A program made the position numbers and the translations under genes. The notes under the pieces are model-generated. The model was not told where the DNA came from. It made no database searches and saw only the letters and a program-made list of their open reading frames with translations. A stretch of DNA of 64,000 bases from Endomychus coccineus (Eukaryota > Arthropoda > Insecta > Coleoptera > Endomychidae), in contig OY294068.1 of the NCBI GenBank assembly GCA_958510875.1, forward strand, positions 192,472,315 through 192,536,314, written 5' to 3'. Below are positions 1-11,231 of the stretch, in pieces. How positions within the stretch are numbered: the first letter of the stretch is position 1; the number at the start of each line of letters is the position of its first letter.

Positions 1-225
1 CGTGTCAAGGCCAAGAGCTTCACATGGATAAACAGTTCGTCGTTTAGCAAACGCGTTTTGAAAGACCTGGTTATGGTTAGTCGAACGAAAATATCGAGCT
101 TGTTCGGGCTGACGTTCAGGCAGAAGAAGTTGAAAACAGTGAGAATAATAGAAAGGCTTGGAGAATGTGAATATCTTCATTATATTGAATTTTATTTGTT
201 GCATGTATTTTTGAATTGTGAGTAA
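1..225 (+). other. Open frame entering from the window edge, unrecognised
   Basis: A frame starting at base 1 stays open for 74 codons until a TAA at 223-225. Its translation begins RVKAKSFTWINSS and contains a basic stretch (FRQKKLKTVRIIERL). I do not recognise the family. No start codon or splice acceptor decides its left end, because it runs off the window. In DNA this AT-rich a 74-codon frame is mildly unusual, but it may be a transposon relic: a PLE fragment begins about 100 bases downstream on the other strand. Confidence 0.2.
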
Positions 226-319
226 TACGTATCTTAATATTATATAATCTAATTTTTTGTATTGACATGTTCCACAGACTATGTATTATGTACCACTATG
301 TTAAATCAATAAATTACTC

Positions 320-413
320 ACTTTCTTACATAGTATTTTGAACACGACTCACAATCCATTTTGTAAATCCCGGATTTGTCGAAGTTTGCAACTTTATCGA
401 AGGTGTTTGTGTT
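320..413 (-). pseudogene. Penelope-like element fragment, GIY-YIG nuclease start
   Basis: The minus strand translates to a piece containing NTFDKVANFDKSGIYK followed by MDCESCSKYYV. This matches, residue for residue with a few changes, the GIY-YIG segment of the PLE copy at 1348-1776 (NTFNKVSDFDKSGIYK). It holds the Cys pair before the nuclease and the GIY half of the motif, then stops after about 30 residues. It is therefore a severely truncated copy of the same PLE family. The GIY-YIG domain of PLEs makes the nick used to prime reverse transcription; this fragment cannot be functional. Confidence 0.7.
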
Positions 414-1224
414 TACTGACAACAGCTGGGAAATATATATTACAATCATACATTAGCTTGCAGTCCGAAGCGAAAAATTGTGTAGTTATTTCATTTGTAT
501 ATATACTGATACAATGAAGGTGTTATTAACCAATTTTTTTTTTTAACATGTGTTGCCAATATTATTAAAGTCACAAAGTAAATGAATAGTGCTAACCATT
601 TGCAATATATTTTTGATTCCTACGGGTGAGTAAAGTCAGAGATCTAAGGTAATGGCACAAGGCATTGCGTCCCAATACTTGGTCGGGTGAATCCCCCATC
701 AGAGAACACTGTGCTAGTACCTTCTGAAGCCTACGTCCTCTCCTTAATCCTTCGTGTATGGCTCTATGAACCCCAGAAGCACCGAGGAGCCCGATCACAC
801 ACGAGTTTGTGAAATACCAGCCTTTATCTTCTCCAAAAGAGTATTCAAAGATGCTGAAGGTATTGAGATCGAAACGTACAGAAACATCAATATTAATTAC
901 ACTTCCGGATTCATAATGATATTGTATATTATGGAAGAAATGAATACGATAGCTCGATATAAAGTTGAAACAAACGGTAAAGACGGTGAGTTGTGGACGT
1001 ATTGAGCTACAGGAATGCGAGTTCTGCTCTATCAAACAACGTGCACAGAGTTAATGGAACAATAATGCTTCCAAGTCAATATAAAGTTTGATAAAATATT
1101 CTTTTTCATTTTATTTCCGTGTAGCGAAGTTATATTTGAAACACGCAATATAACAGATAGATCGATATTTTTTATTTGTTCCATAATTAACAATAATGGG
1201 TAGTAATAAACTACAAAGAGTACA
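414..1224. other. No supported gene
   Basis: AT-rich sequence. Two overlapping opposed open frames lie at 592-1035 (minus, 147 codons) and 754-1005 (plus, 83 codons). Neither shows a motif I recognise, and at most one could be real. I see no RNA gene or clear repeat here. Confidence 0.3.
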
Positions 1225-1290
1225 CACTGTGGATATATTATACACTATTGATAGAAATAATCACCCTTATCCACTAAAAATACTATTAAA

Positions 1291-1336
1291 GTACTGAGGA
1301 CCTTTCGGCTAGCAAGTATCCATCATCAGAGGAAAC
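1291..1336 (-). ncRNA. Hammerhead-ribozyme-like core in PLE terminal repeat
   Basis: On the minus strand the order is CTGATGA, T, GG...CC stem, then GAAA followed by GGTCCTC. This is the type I hammerhead layout (CUGAUGA, stem II, GAAA, short stem III, cleavage site, stem I). One extra base sits between CUGAUGA and the stem, and stem I is weak near the core but can re-form further out (AAGU with ACUU). Hammerhead motifs in PLE terminal repeats are an established observation for metazoan PLEs. Self-cleavage by this copy is not demonstrated. Confidence 0.5.
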
Positions 1337-1347
1337 TTAATTATAAA

Positions 1348-1880
1348 TCAAATAAATACTATTTGGGGATAATAATTAAACAATGGGTTACCCTCTGCTG
1401 GAGATAAATCTGAATTTAATATGCAAATTATGTTTTTTTGTTCATATATTTTCATCCATTCTAAATTACCCAGATATTTGTCTGTACTGTATTTTAGAAG
1501 TGATAAGCTTTCTTGAGAAATGGTATGATCTGTATTCAAAATGTGTTCGGCTACCGCTGATGTTTCATCATTATTTTGCTTCATATGAGCAAAATTTTCC
1601 TCATGACGAGTTAAAATGCCCCTTCTAGTTTGACCCACATAGCATTTCAAACATGACTCACAATTGATTTTGTAAATTCCAGATTTGTCGAAATCGGAAA
1701 CTTTATTAAAGGTGTTGCCTAAATGGTGTTTTAGTTTGCCCTTTAATTTATAAACGGCTTGTTTTGTAGAAAACAAACTATGGAATTTAATAAATTACTG
1801 AAGAAAGTTCAACTTATAACTTTTGAATCTTATTGAAGAATTTGAAAGTAATGGCTCTAATTTGGTTAGTTGGATTTCCT
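1348..1880 (-). pseudogene. PLE GIY-YIG endonuclease domain
   Basis: Open from 1776 to 1348 (142 codons from the first Met); the frame continues upstream with LIKFHSLFSTKQ. Motifs in order: a basic linker (YKLKGKLKHHLG), FDKSGIYKINC with the GIY half, CESCLKCYVGQTRRG with the YVG half and the catalytic Arg region, HEENFAHMK, AEHILNTDHTI, and a final ENIIC-like block ending NPLFN. This is the complete C-terminal nuclease of a canonical PLE polyprotein. The upstream reading frame is lost near 1800-1900, where the sequence stops matching PLE. Confidence 0.85.
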
Positions 1881-2338
1881 TTTTTGTTTCAAAATTAAAT
1901 TATTGATCAAATATTTTTGGTAACCATTGTCTAACCAGTTAATCCCGAACAAATTCCGGATTATGCATTTGTCGTTGCCGACGTAGCACAGGTTCTAAAA
2001 GATCTTCATCAAGAAGAAAATCTCAACGAGGAGCAAAATGAGAATGACAACCTTCCAAATATCCACAGACAAGATCTTATTGCAGCTAACGATCGTTAAA
2101 CAGAAATCCATTCGAAGAAAATCTGCCGGTTTCTCGCATAGAACCAGAACCAAGTGACAAGAGAAGTCACTGAAAACAACATGCGGAAGTACTAACTTCA
2201 CCCGAAACAATTTCTTTCAAAAAAGGAAAGAAAAAATTAAAGATAAAGAAATTAAAGCAAAAGGAAGAAAGATTAAGAAAGTCTATAGACAATGCTTAAA
2301 ATAAGAAACAAACAATGACAAAAAAAATTCCAAAAGAA

Positions 2339-2690
2339 CTATTTCAATGCAAAAGAATCACAGCTCCAGTTCATCGGAAACCGAAACAGGGTAGTAACGA
2401 AGGAAAGTGATAATTCAGAAATCGAGTTCGATAACATTTGCTGGAGTTTCTTAACTTCACTGTTATAATTTTTCTGGCCCAAAGAGACGTTCAATAATCT
2501 ATCAACTAGACTATAGAACGGAATCGCAAGCATCCACTTTTTTCGCATTTCCGCATCTTTCGGCACTTTAAAAACAGAAGTTTCTTGCTTTACACTTTTG
2601 TACCCCGTTTTGCATTTCGGCACAATGCACGATTGTTTATAAAAACGCAGGTATTTCTTGTATTTACAAGTCAAGTATGACAGTTGTCAG
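2339..2690 (-). pseudogene. THAP-domain fragment (P-element-like or THAP gene relic)
   Basis: The minus frame reads CIVPKCKTGYKSVKQETS, then VFKVPKDAEMRKKWMLAIP. This fits the N-terminal half of a THAP zinc finger: C-x4-C spacing, the F-x-hydrophobic-P block and R-x2-W. The second zinc half (C-x2-H) and the AVPTF-type end are missing, since the frame after IPF no longer resembles THAP. A later stretch (NVSLGQKNYNSEVKKLQQML) looks like the linker or coiled coil that follows THAP in transposon-derived proteins. On the plus strand at about 1935-2300 there are further decayed coding-like pieces (PDYAFVVADVAQVLKDL) that I cannot assign. The whole block seems to be inserted in the PLE. Confidence 0.55.
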
Positions 2691-2739
2691 AGAATTTCGA
2701 CTACTGCGCCATCCTTTTTGGTACTACACGACAGTCGAC

Positions 2740-3300
2740 GCTTAGCGGACCCACTTCTCACATAGGAAACAGCCTCGAGTTCCCAGACCTGCATGTACGA
2801 CCGTGGTGTATATCTATTTGTTTGAGTGGGTTTTCTGTATATGTCGCAATCCAAGTGATTACCATCTTTTATAATGTTAATATCGAAGAAAGGAAGCTGA
2901 TTATCTGTTTATATTTCGACAGTGAATCTCAGTGAATAAAATTGGTTATTAACCGTGTTCAAAAAGCCATGTAAATCAAAATCTTCACTTGTAATCGCGA
3001 AAATGTCGTCAACATATCTATACTAAACTTTTGGAAACTGATTCAAGTTTGATTTTTAAGTAGATTTCAAGTTCGCATGGGAAAATATTGGCAAAAAAAG
3101 GAGAGAGCGGATTGCCCATTGCACATCCGTTTGTTTGCCAGAATGTTCATCTACCCAGGGATTGGAGTATTTGTAAATAGTGTAACAACATCAAATGTAA
3201 CGAGAGTATCACCAGGTTCAAGTTCGAAATCTTTCAATTTTGCAATAAGTTCCAAAGAATTTTTCACAGACAAACTTGGTGCAGCTTGGAAGTTGCTAAA
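2740..3300 (-). pseudogene. PLE reverse transcriptase
   Basis: Minus-strand RT motifs in order from high to low coordinates: KNSLELIAKLKDFELEPGD; then TLVTFDVVTLFTNTPIPG (motif A, an in-frame stop just after); GCAMGNPLSPFFANIF (motif B, about 3060-3120); YRYVDDIFAI (motif C, YVDD near 3010); and DNQLPFFDINIIKDGN followed by YRKPTQTNRYTP (2760-2900). This is the canonical PLE RT signature. Stops and frame changes between blocks show decay. The protein would copy the element RNA primed at a GIY-YIG nick. Confidence 0.85.
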
Positions 3301-4003
3301 TTGCTCAATTCAATAGTGCAATAATGGGCAGAACGTGTCAAATTCACAATCAGTAGATATATAGATCTCATTAAGTTCAAACAGTTTCCTCTCATCCCTG
3401 GTCTAATTTTTTTACTTAGTTGTTTTGGGTCTACATTATCAAAGGCTCATCTATATCATCATATAGTGCTAAGTTCAACTATTTATATTTGAGAAATTTA
3501 TGACATTGTTCAGCATGTACAATGTACATGAACACTTTCAGCATTTTTATTTTTACGGAATCAGTTTTTTTTATTGTCATTCAGAATCAGATATTTCCCA
3601 AGAAATTAAAGAAATCATTCATATATCAGTCTCTCGTAGACTTTACTTGATATATTCAAGGGAACACTCAGACTGAATCAACGCCTAATATCACGTCCTT
3701 AATCAGACCGTCCTGAACATGTAATTGACTTGTCCATAACTTTATATGTTTGTCAAACTTGCGTTGTTGACAAGGAACAATAATTGATATTTTCAACCAA
3801 ATCATATTTCACATTTAATGAAAAGGTATTTCCAAGGCAGTTCATAGAGTACTTAATCTTGTCAAGTTCCAACATAACGGTTTGTGTCAAAGCCCAAATA
3901 AGCTTTGATTTATCAGTCCTTCAGGTTTATCGTTACAATGTTATTTTAACTTCGTATTACTATGCTATGTTAAAGGTTCATCAAGTTTCAACAACTACAT
4001 GAG

Positions 4004-4075
4004 TATACACTAGAAATAAAAAACAACCACCTTTATCCACTGAAAATACAGCTAAAGTACTGAGGACCTTTTATT
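4004..4075 (-). repeat. Partial PLE terminal repeat
   Basis: Matches 1225-1310: 'ccacctttatccactgaaaa' and then the shared 'agtactgaggacctttt'. It stops before the CATCATCAG half of the hammerhead-like core, so this copy of the terminal repeat is truncated. It marks the 5' side of the minus-strand PLE. Confidence 0.5.
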
Positions 4076-5869
4076 TATAGTGTTATTGTCCAGTCAAAAT
4101 AGGTGTAATTTTGTTTTGTATATTATTTGGTTTAGTGTGCGATTTGATCAAACTTTAATGTTAATTTTTTTTTTCAGAAAATTGTAGTTATAAATTTATA
4201 TAATAATGATGATATTACTCGGTTATATATAGAGTAGTCTGTTCTTTCATAATATCAAACTCAACTTTTTTTTAGAAAAATCTTGAATCTTAAATCTATC
4301 ACAAACCCGCGAGCTCTTCATCTTGTGAATTAGTTTATTAAGTTACTCAGCTGACAATTTTTTTTTCAATGCATATATACGTTAATTTAATTTGCGTGAT
4401 CTTTCAGTACCATCTCAGATACTATTGCCAGCATGTCAGTTCCTTTCCCTCCACACTTTTAGACAGCTCCTGTGTTCTCCGTACGCGTTAACGTGTCCAA
4501 GTCATAGAGATCTTGCGTATAGGATCTCTATCGTACACATACGCCGCATCATCATTGATGCTTCAAACCGATGCTCTTGTTTACCTGTTTTGGAAGAGGT
4601 TCTATATATATCCTAATAAAAAATACTTGAAATTCTTTATCATAATAATTGTCTAAAATTTTTCTAAAAACAAAATAACAATTGAAGATTGTAAATATTT
4701 CAAATTCTCATTTTTCGGAGTGTGTACCGAGACACATTACGGCATCTCATCATTTCAATACCACAGTCCGAGAAAAAATGTTGTTTGTTGCTATAATTTT
4801 GTAGAATTTTCCGGGTTTTCCAGCAAACGGGAGGAGGCATTTTTCATTTTCCGCATACAGATTCGGAGTCAGCGGACCAAAAAACCAAATTTCATAAACT
4901 TTGGATTGAAAGAGCCAGAGATATTGCATTTGTTATAAAAGACATTCCATTTATTAATTGAAAATGAGTTTTCGTTGCTTATTAATAGTGATAATCATCT
5001 TGAACTCGATGCAAAAAGAATTTTGCATTTGCGTGCGGTCTATAAAATTCTAGATGTTTTTCACATTTTTTACTGAACTAATGCACATATGATTGAACAA
5101 GACAAAAATGAATTAGTTTAATGAGGTACCGTCAATCATTTGTAAACGTTGCGATGCCTAAGATGAGCGATTGTCGTAATTATAAAAGCAGTCAATTTAA
5201 AGCGTTATCATTCAATTAATCTGAGATTTATATAGCGGAGATAAATGAAACTTGAATCGGGCGAGAGTAAATTCTCAGGTTGTTCAAATGCAGAGTGGAT
5301 AATATCAATTTCTAATGACATCAGGCTCTTGTCGTGTTACGGCTTAATTCTATGTTGGGTAGAAATCGACTTCTCCTGGGAACGAGAGAATAAGCGAGGC
5401 AAATTATCTGGAACACTTCCATCCAGTCTTATTGGATGTAACGTATTTTCACGTATTATGACTGATCAACACAAATATCTAGGGCGCTTTATTCCATGAT
5501 CTTTAACAGGTGCTGACGGGGTTTTCTTCCATTTCCTATTCCGTATTCTGTATTGTAAAAGGGTTCCTCGCGAAGGCACATTCTTGTATGAAAAGACGAA
5601 TAACTTTTAAATTATCATAGAGTTCTTACGATAATATAAATCAATGAACCTGGATAGTTTGATATTTCTTGAAATAGTTATTTCTAAAACCTGTTCCACA
5701 GATAACATTTTGCATTTATATAAAGTCTACAGCGATAAAGCAATCAATGCCAGGAAAAAATATATAAATCGACGCCATTTCGGCTGAAAAAAGTTAATAA
5801 CTGAATCTGAATAGTTATACTTAAAGGCTTTTCCATTGAGGGTTACTGCATTTTATAATTAAATGAAAT
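4076..5869. other. No supported gene
   Basis: AT-rich intergenic or decayed repeat sequence. Short open frames (for example 4392-4616, 5245-5499) show no recognisable motif and no splice-site support. I see no tRNA or simple repeat array. Confidence 0.3.
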
Positions 5870-5874
5870 ACACA

Positions 5875-6941
5875 TTATGTGCGAAAATCTCAACACCTTT
5901 TTCTCTAATATTCGATTACGCCCGAGCACATTTGCGCTCCAACATCACGAATTATGCATCGGATCTCATTCTTCAGTTCGTCAAGTCTTTGTGGATTGTT
6001 GACGTATGCCTTGCTCTTCAAGTAGCCCTACAGAAAATAATCGAGCGGAGTGAGATCGCACGATCTAGGTGGCCAGTTGAAATCGTCATTTCGTGAAATA
6101 ATTCTCTCTTCGAACTGTGTACGCAATGGGTGCATCGTTTCCTTAGCTGTATGACACGTGGTACCATCTTGTTGTACTACATATCGTTAAAATTAATATC
6201 GCGTAACGCTAGCCTCATAAAGTCGTTTATCATCATTCGATAACGCTCACCATCCACCGTAAGTGCATGACCATTTTCATCATCAAAAAGTAAGGGGCAA
6301 TTATGCCTTAAGCTCGTAGTGCCCATCACCAAACAGTGACACGTTGTGAATCCATTGGCTGCTCGTGGAATTCTCATGGATATTCACTGCCCCCCATTTA
6401 CGGCAGTTCTGTTTGTTCAAGTGGAAGTGGACTTCATCGCTAAAAACGATTTTTTTGCAAAAGTCATTATCAATTGCTTTATTTTGAAGAATCCTGTTAA
6501 CAGAATCACGACACTGCCTATGGTCATTTGGCTTCAATTCTTATTTTAGTTGGATCTCATATGCATGAAGCCCCAAATTTTTCTCTATGATCCCCTTGTA
6601 GTGGTCTGAGTAAGACCCACTTGCTGGGAAATGCGTGGATTGGACATTTTTGGAATTTCAGCTACACTTTCTCGAACTGCCGCAATATTTTCAGCCGAAC
6701 GTTTCGACCGAGTACGTAGTGGTGTCTTCAAGTCTTGAACAGAACCCGTAGTTCGAAATTTGAGCACAATATTACGAACAGTTTTTTCCGTTGGGCGATT
6801 ATGTGAACCAAAGTTATCACGAATTCTGCGATATGCACTTTCATAATAAGTTTTAACGATGTGAACACGTTGCTTCATGTTTACACTTGTACAAGTCTTG
6901 AAATGACAGAATAATTGTTCCACGTTAAATCGTCGTTTCAA
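5875..6941 (-). pseudogene. Mariner-like transposase relic (DD41D-type spacing)
   Basis: The minus strand starts MKRRFNVEQLFCHF at 6941. It contains a helix-turn-helix segment with RPTEKTVRNIVLKFRTTGSV and a second one with ISQQVGLTQTT. The catalytic core follows in other frames: KIVFSDEVHFHL (first Asp), VVQQDGTTCHTAKETM (second Asp, about 6175) and WPPRSCDLTPLDYFL (third Asp, about 6030). I count 41 residues between the second and third catalytic Asp, a DD41D spacing as known for rosa-like mariners. At least two frameshifts and several stops make it a pseudogene. The C-terminal tail (NNPQRLDELKNEIRCI) runs to about 5875. I did not find clear inverted ends. Confidence 0.8.
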
Positions 6942-7094
6942 ATTATTTGAGGCGTTGGCAAGAAGAAATATTTTTATAGAAGAAAAATAACTAAGTTTTG
7001 ACGTTTCTGAGTTTTTAATGCCGAGTTATAACAATCGTATTTTAGAAGTGAATATTCATGAAAATAAAAACTTTTCTGGAGAGAAATCAATCTC

Positions 7095-7330
7095 CAATTA
7101 TTTCCGTTTGACGTACATTTCGGTCTCACGACCATCATCAGTAGACGTATCAATGTTTAAAACAATATTTCTGGAAACTTGAAAATTGTATCAGTACAGA
7201 GCGACCTTGTCGCATCAATTTCAATTAAAAATGCCCACGTTGCCGAAGCGAACAGAAACACGAGTAATCGAAAGTGTAACACATTGATGTTTTAAATATA
7301 TGAATATGTATCAAGAATCCATTGCTTAGG
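7095..7330 (-). repeat. Short hammerhead-bearing repeat, copy 1
   Basis: Member of the dispersed family of about 240 bp. On the plus strand it has 'cggtctcacgaccatcatca', then the 'cccacgttgccgaagcgaac' block near 7231, and the end 'tatcaagaatccattgctta'. Its outer 'gaattatatataaattctcg' half is missing or diverged. The element is read from the minus strand if the hammerhead is taken as sense. Confidence 0.65.
7104..7147 (-). ncRNA. Hammerhead-ribozyme-like core
   Basis: Minus strand: GTCTA, CTGATGA, T, GGTC-GTGA-GACC (4 bp stem with tetraloop), GAAA, TGTACGTC. The core is complete, but stem III and stem I carry changes compared with the best copy at 17747-17790, so it is probably inactive. 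Confidence 0.5.
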
Positions 7331-7427
7331 ACTTTTGTTATTAAATACGAAGTCTAGCAATGCTTGATTACGACTGAAGCCAAAAAATATAACGCTAAAG
7401 TATCCACCAATGTAAAGATATATTAGT

Positions 7428-8380
7428 GATATCTTAGTCCGGATTTAATTCCTAAGAGACGATTAGAACAGTTTACCTTTGAATTGTTATCAGTTACGAT
7501 GATATTTTACAAAAGTTTGGGAAATGCAACAAGTCAAAAAGTGTAATACTTAATAAATCGGTCGAAATATTACAATGAATTCTTGTTGATTCTACCCAAA
7601 TGGTTGGTTTATATGCAGCAAGTTGAAAATGTATTTTGTTACAAATCGCCCGATATCTTAGATTTCGAAGCTGAAGTAACCGTTGAGTTACTTTGATAAT
7701 ATTATATCAGAATAAATAGGTGATTTATGGAACAATGATTACTGAATTTAGCAAATTAATGGAGATTCTGACGCAAATGAATGGCCTATATGCAACAAGT
7801 TAAAAACTGTTTTATGTTATAAGTCGCCCGATATCTTAGATTTCGAGCCTGACGTGATGCTTCAGTTGCTTTAATAATATCATCTTAGATCTTAGAATGA
7901 ATAAGTGATTTCTAGAATATTAATTATGTAATTTAGCAAATTCAAGTATATTCTATCCAAATAGATGGCCTATATTCAACAAGTTAAAAAGTGTATTATG
8001 TTATAAATCACCCGATATCTTAGATTCTGAGTCTGAAGTAATGCTTGAGTTGCTTTAATAACATTATATTAGAATGAATAAGTGATTTATGAAATATTGA
8101 TTATAGAATTTAGCAAATTAATGTACATTCTGGCACAAATGGATGGCCTATATTCAACAAGTAAAAAAGTGTATTCGGTTATAAGTCGCTCGATATCTTA
8201 GATTTTGAGGTTGAATTGATGCTTGAGTTGCTTTGAAGTGATGCTTTGAGTTGCTATAACATCATATTAGAATAAATAAGTGATTTATGGTATATCAATT
8301 ATTGAATTTAGGAAATTCATGTAGATTCTATTCAAGTGGATGGCCTATCTGTACGGAAAATCTAAGAATTTATATGAGAT
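7428..8380 (+). repeat. Tandem array, short units of about 180 bp
   Basis: The marker 'cgcccgatatcttagatt' or its variants recurs at 7647, 7825, 8009 and 8187, giving spacings of 178, 184 and 178 bp. Each unit also has 'atttagcaaattcatgtaga' and 'caaatggatggcctat' variants. Units are diverged from one another. The left edge begins with the 'gatatcttagtccggattta' module that is otherwise typical of the long units. Non-coding. Confidence 0.85.
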
Positions 8381-8760
8381 TAAATAAGAGTGTGATAAAA
8401 GAATTTTTATTTATTCATTCATCCATTAACTGGACGAACTCTTCTACAGTGTAACAAATTTAACGAGATAAAATAGCTTGTATCATGAATTATAAAGTAA
8501 AAATGATATGAAGATGCTCATTTGCAAATATACACAGATATATACAATGAATACATATGCGTTCACATAATTATTCTGTGTTGAGCCAATTTAACGCCCT
8601 TTGAAAAGCAACCGAAGAAATATTTCAATAATTGAGATTGCTGAAGCAATAATTTTCTGAAGTTGAAATACGGTAAAATGGAGAATGCATGTAATTTGTT
8701 CTGCTTAATGGTATGTGAAATATATCAACATTAGTCGAGTGAGTTATTCTTTGGGGAATG
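8381..8760. other. Spacer interrupting the tandem array
   Basis: This 380 bp stretch does not match the array units. It is AT-rich, with no coding or terminal-repeat signal that I can see. It may be an insertion in the array or the unique remnant between two arrays. Confidence 0.4.
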
Positions 8761-10560
8761 TAGAAGTTAATTTGTGATATCTTAGTCCGGATTTGATTCC
8801 TGAGACACGATTATCTTGAGTTAAGATGATAATTCACAAATGTTTAGGAAAATGCAACAAGTTAAAAAGTGTATTATTTTATAAATCGCCCGATATCTTA
8901 GATTTCGAGGCGGATGTGATGCTTGGTTGCTTTAATGATATTATATCAGAATGAATAAGTGATTTTTTTTTCATGAATTTAGCAAATTCATGTAGATTTT
9001 ACCCAAATGGATAAATTCTAAAAATCTAAGTATTTATATGAGATCAAATAAGAGAGCAATGAACGATAGTCCAAATTTAAATTCTGAGAGACGATTCGAA
9101 CAGTTTATCTTTAAATTGTGACAAGTTACGAAGATAATATATAAATGTTTGGGAAAATGCAACAAGTTAAGAAGCGTATTATCTTATAAATTACCCGATA
9201 TCTTAGATTTCGGGGCGAAATGATGCTTGGTTGCTTTAATAATATTATATCAGAATAAATAAGTGATTTGAGATATATTAATTATTGAATTTAGCAAATT
9301 CATGTAGATTCTACCCAAATGGATAGGTACTAAAAAATCAAAGAATCCATATGAGATTAAATAAGAGAGCGATCGATGAACGATAGTCCCGATTTAAATT
9401 CTGAGAGAATTCGAATAGTTTATCTTTAAATTATCACAAGTTATGAAGATAATGTATAAATGTTTGAGAAAATGCAACAAGTTCAAAAGCTTATCGTTTT
9501 ATAAATCGCCCGATATCTTAGATTTCAAAACGGAAGTGATGCTTGGTTGCTTTAATAATATTATATCAAAATGAATAAATGATTTAAGATATAATAAATA
9601 TTGAATTTAGCAAATTCATGTAGATTTTACCCAAATGGATACGTACTAAAACTCTTAGGATTTATATGAGATTAAATAAAAGAGTGATGAACGGTAGTCC
9701 CGAATTAAATTCTGAGAAACAATTCGAACAGTTTATCTTCAAATTGTCACAAGTTACGAAGATAATATATAAATGTTTGGGAAAATGCAACAAGTTCAAA
9801 AGCTTATCGTTTTATAAATCGCCCGATATCTTAGATTTCAACTCGGAAGTGATGCTTGGTTGCTTCAATAATGTTATATCAGAATAAATAAATGATTTAA
9901 GATATAATAAATATTGAATTTAGCAAATTCATGTAGATTTTACCCAAATGGATACGTACTAAAACTCTTAGGATTTATATGAGATTAAATAAAAGAGTGA
10001 TGAACGGTAGTCCCGAATTAAATTCTGAGAAACAATTCGAACAGTTTATCTTTAAATTGTCACAAGTTACGAAGATAATATATAAATGTTTGGGAAAATG
10101 CAACAAGTTCAAAAGCTTATCGTTTTATAAATCGCCCGATATCTTAGATTTCAACTCGGAAGTGATGCTTGGTTGCTTCAATAATGTTATATCAGAATAA
10201 ATAAATGATTTAAGATATAATAAATATTGAATTTAGCAAATTCATGTAGATTTTACCCAAATGGATACGTACTAAAACTCTTAGGATTTATATGAGATTA
10301 AATAAAAGAGTGATGAACGATAGTCCCGAATTAAATTCTGAGAAACAATTTGAACAGTTTATCTTTAAATTGTCACAAGTTACGAAGATAATATATGAAT
10401 GTTTGGGAAATGCAACAAGTTAAAATGTATTATCTTAAAGATCGGCCGATATCTTGGATTTCGGGACAGTAAAGCTTAGCATGGATTACTTCAATAATAT
10501 TATATTCAAAGGTACGATTCATAAGATATGAATTATCGTATTTACCGAATTTATGTCATT
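8761..10560 (+). repeat. Tandem array, long units of about 305-315 bp
   Basis: The same marker recurs at 8887, 9192, 9507, 9820, 10133 and 10443, giving spacings of 305, 315, 313, 313 and 310 bp. The central units (9666-10290) are almost identical, so a 73-codon frame recurs identically at 9666-9887 and 9979-10200, which is a repeat artefact and not a gene. Long units equal the short unit plus about 130 bp carrying 'gagattaaataa...gatgaacgatagtcccga'. Homogeneous central units and degraded edges are typical of satellite evolution by unequal exchange. Confidence 0.9.
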
Positions 10561-10899
10561 TCTAAATGAAAGCAAATCCAATAATACTGTGAAGTTTTCC
10601 AGATATTATAAATAAAGCACCTGACATAATGAAATATCGAATTCTACACACATTAATATGAGTTTATACACTTTTAAAAACCATCCGGTTGTTTATTTTT
10701 GTGAATTTTTATCTCAATAAAGTCGCAAGCACTCCCGTTTTCATGAAAGAAACATACATTTAATCATGCAACACTTATTGATTCTAACCTGTTTCACTCG
10801 CATTTTGAGAATAGTTGGCTTCTTCTCTAGGAAGTGCATTTAATTCTGGTCTAACAAGTCCCATTGTCGGTACATCTGTGCCCGTATCTGAAAGAGTAT
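10561..10899. other. No supported gene
   Basis: Unique AT-rich sequence between the satellite array and the GC-rich island. Nothing recognisable on either strand. Confidence 0.3.
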
Positions 10900-11231
10900 C
10901 CAGACGCTTTCCCTAAAGTTTGCCGCGTTCCGCCGCACGCAACGTTGACGTCACAGGCGACCTAGGCACTCATTGGCCAGGTTCAATGTCGCTGCTGGGT
11001 TAAGGGCAAACCGGCACAAGGTAGACTTGTGGAGCGCAGAGAACAGCAAAACGACCGATCAGCATCAGCGCCGCGGCTCCCCACTAGCTTGCACCAGTTG
11101 ATGCCTCAGGACTCGGGAGTATTATTCAAAATATGTACGCCTGTCACGTGCTCTGTTGGTTCGAGTAACTAGAGCTTTGTGAATATCTTATCCGGGAGCG
11201 GAAAATTGCTGGACATCGCTATGAACGATGG
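10900..11231 (+). promoter_or_regulatory. GC-rich island; candidate promoter and first exon
   Basis: The local base composition shifts sharply to GC and CpG within an AT-rich region (about 10905-11120). A full palindromic CRE (TGACGTCA) lies near 10950, a CCAAT-type CATTGG near 10975, and an E-box CACGTG near 11146. At 11222 an ATG begins ATGAACGATG, directly followed by GTAAAC, a usable splice donor at 11231. This is the composition and layout of an insect housekeeping-type promoter with a short 5' exon, but I found no downstream exon to join it to, so it is only a candidate. It could also be the 5' end of a transposon. Confidence 0.3.

Larger units (their letters stand above)
1225..4075 (-). 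mobile_element. Penelope-like retroelement (PLE), interrupted copy
   Basis: Minus-strand PLE with reverse transcriptase (about 2740-3300), GIY-YIG endonuclease (1348-1880) and related flanking segments at both ends. The flanks are at 1225-1336 and 4004-4075 and share 'taaagtactgaggacctttt' apart from one base near the end, the layout of PLE pseudo-LTRs. Between RT and nuclease a foreign block with a THAP domain occupies roughly 1900-2690. PLEs are retroelements distinct from LINEs and LTR elements; their RT is related to telomerase RT. Frameshifts and stops show that the copy is dead. Confidence 0.75.

Noticed and set aside
9666..10200. Two identical 73-codon open frames spaced 313 bp apart as a duplicated small gene
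   Set aside because: They are the same piece of the tandem repeat unit; neighbouring units with substitutions do not keep the frame.
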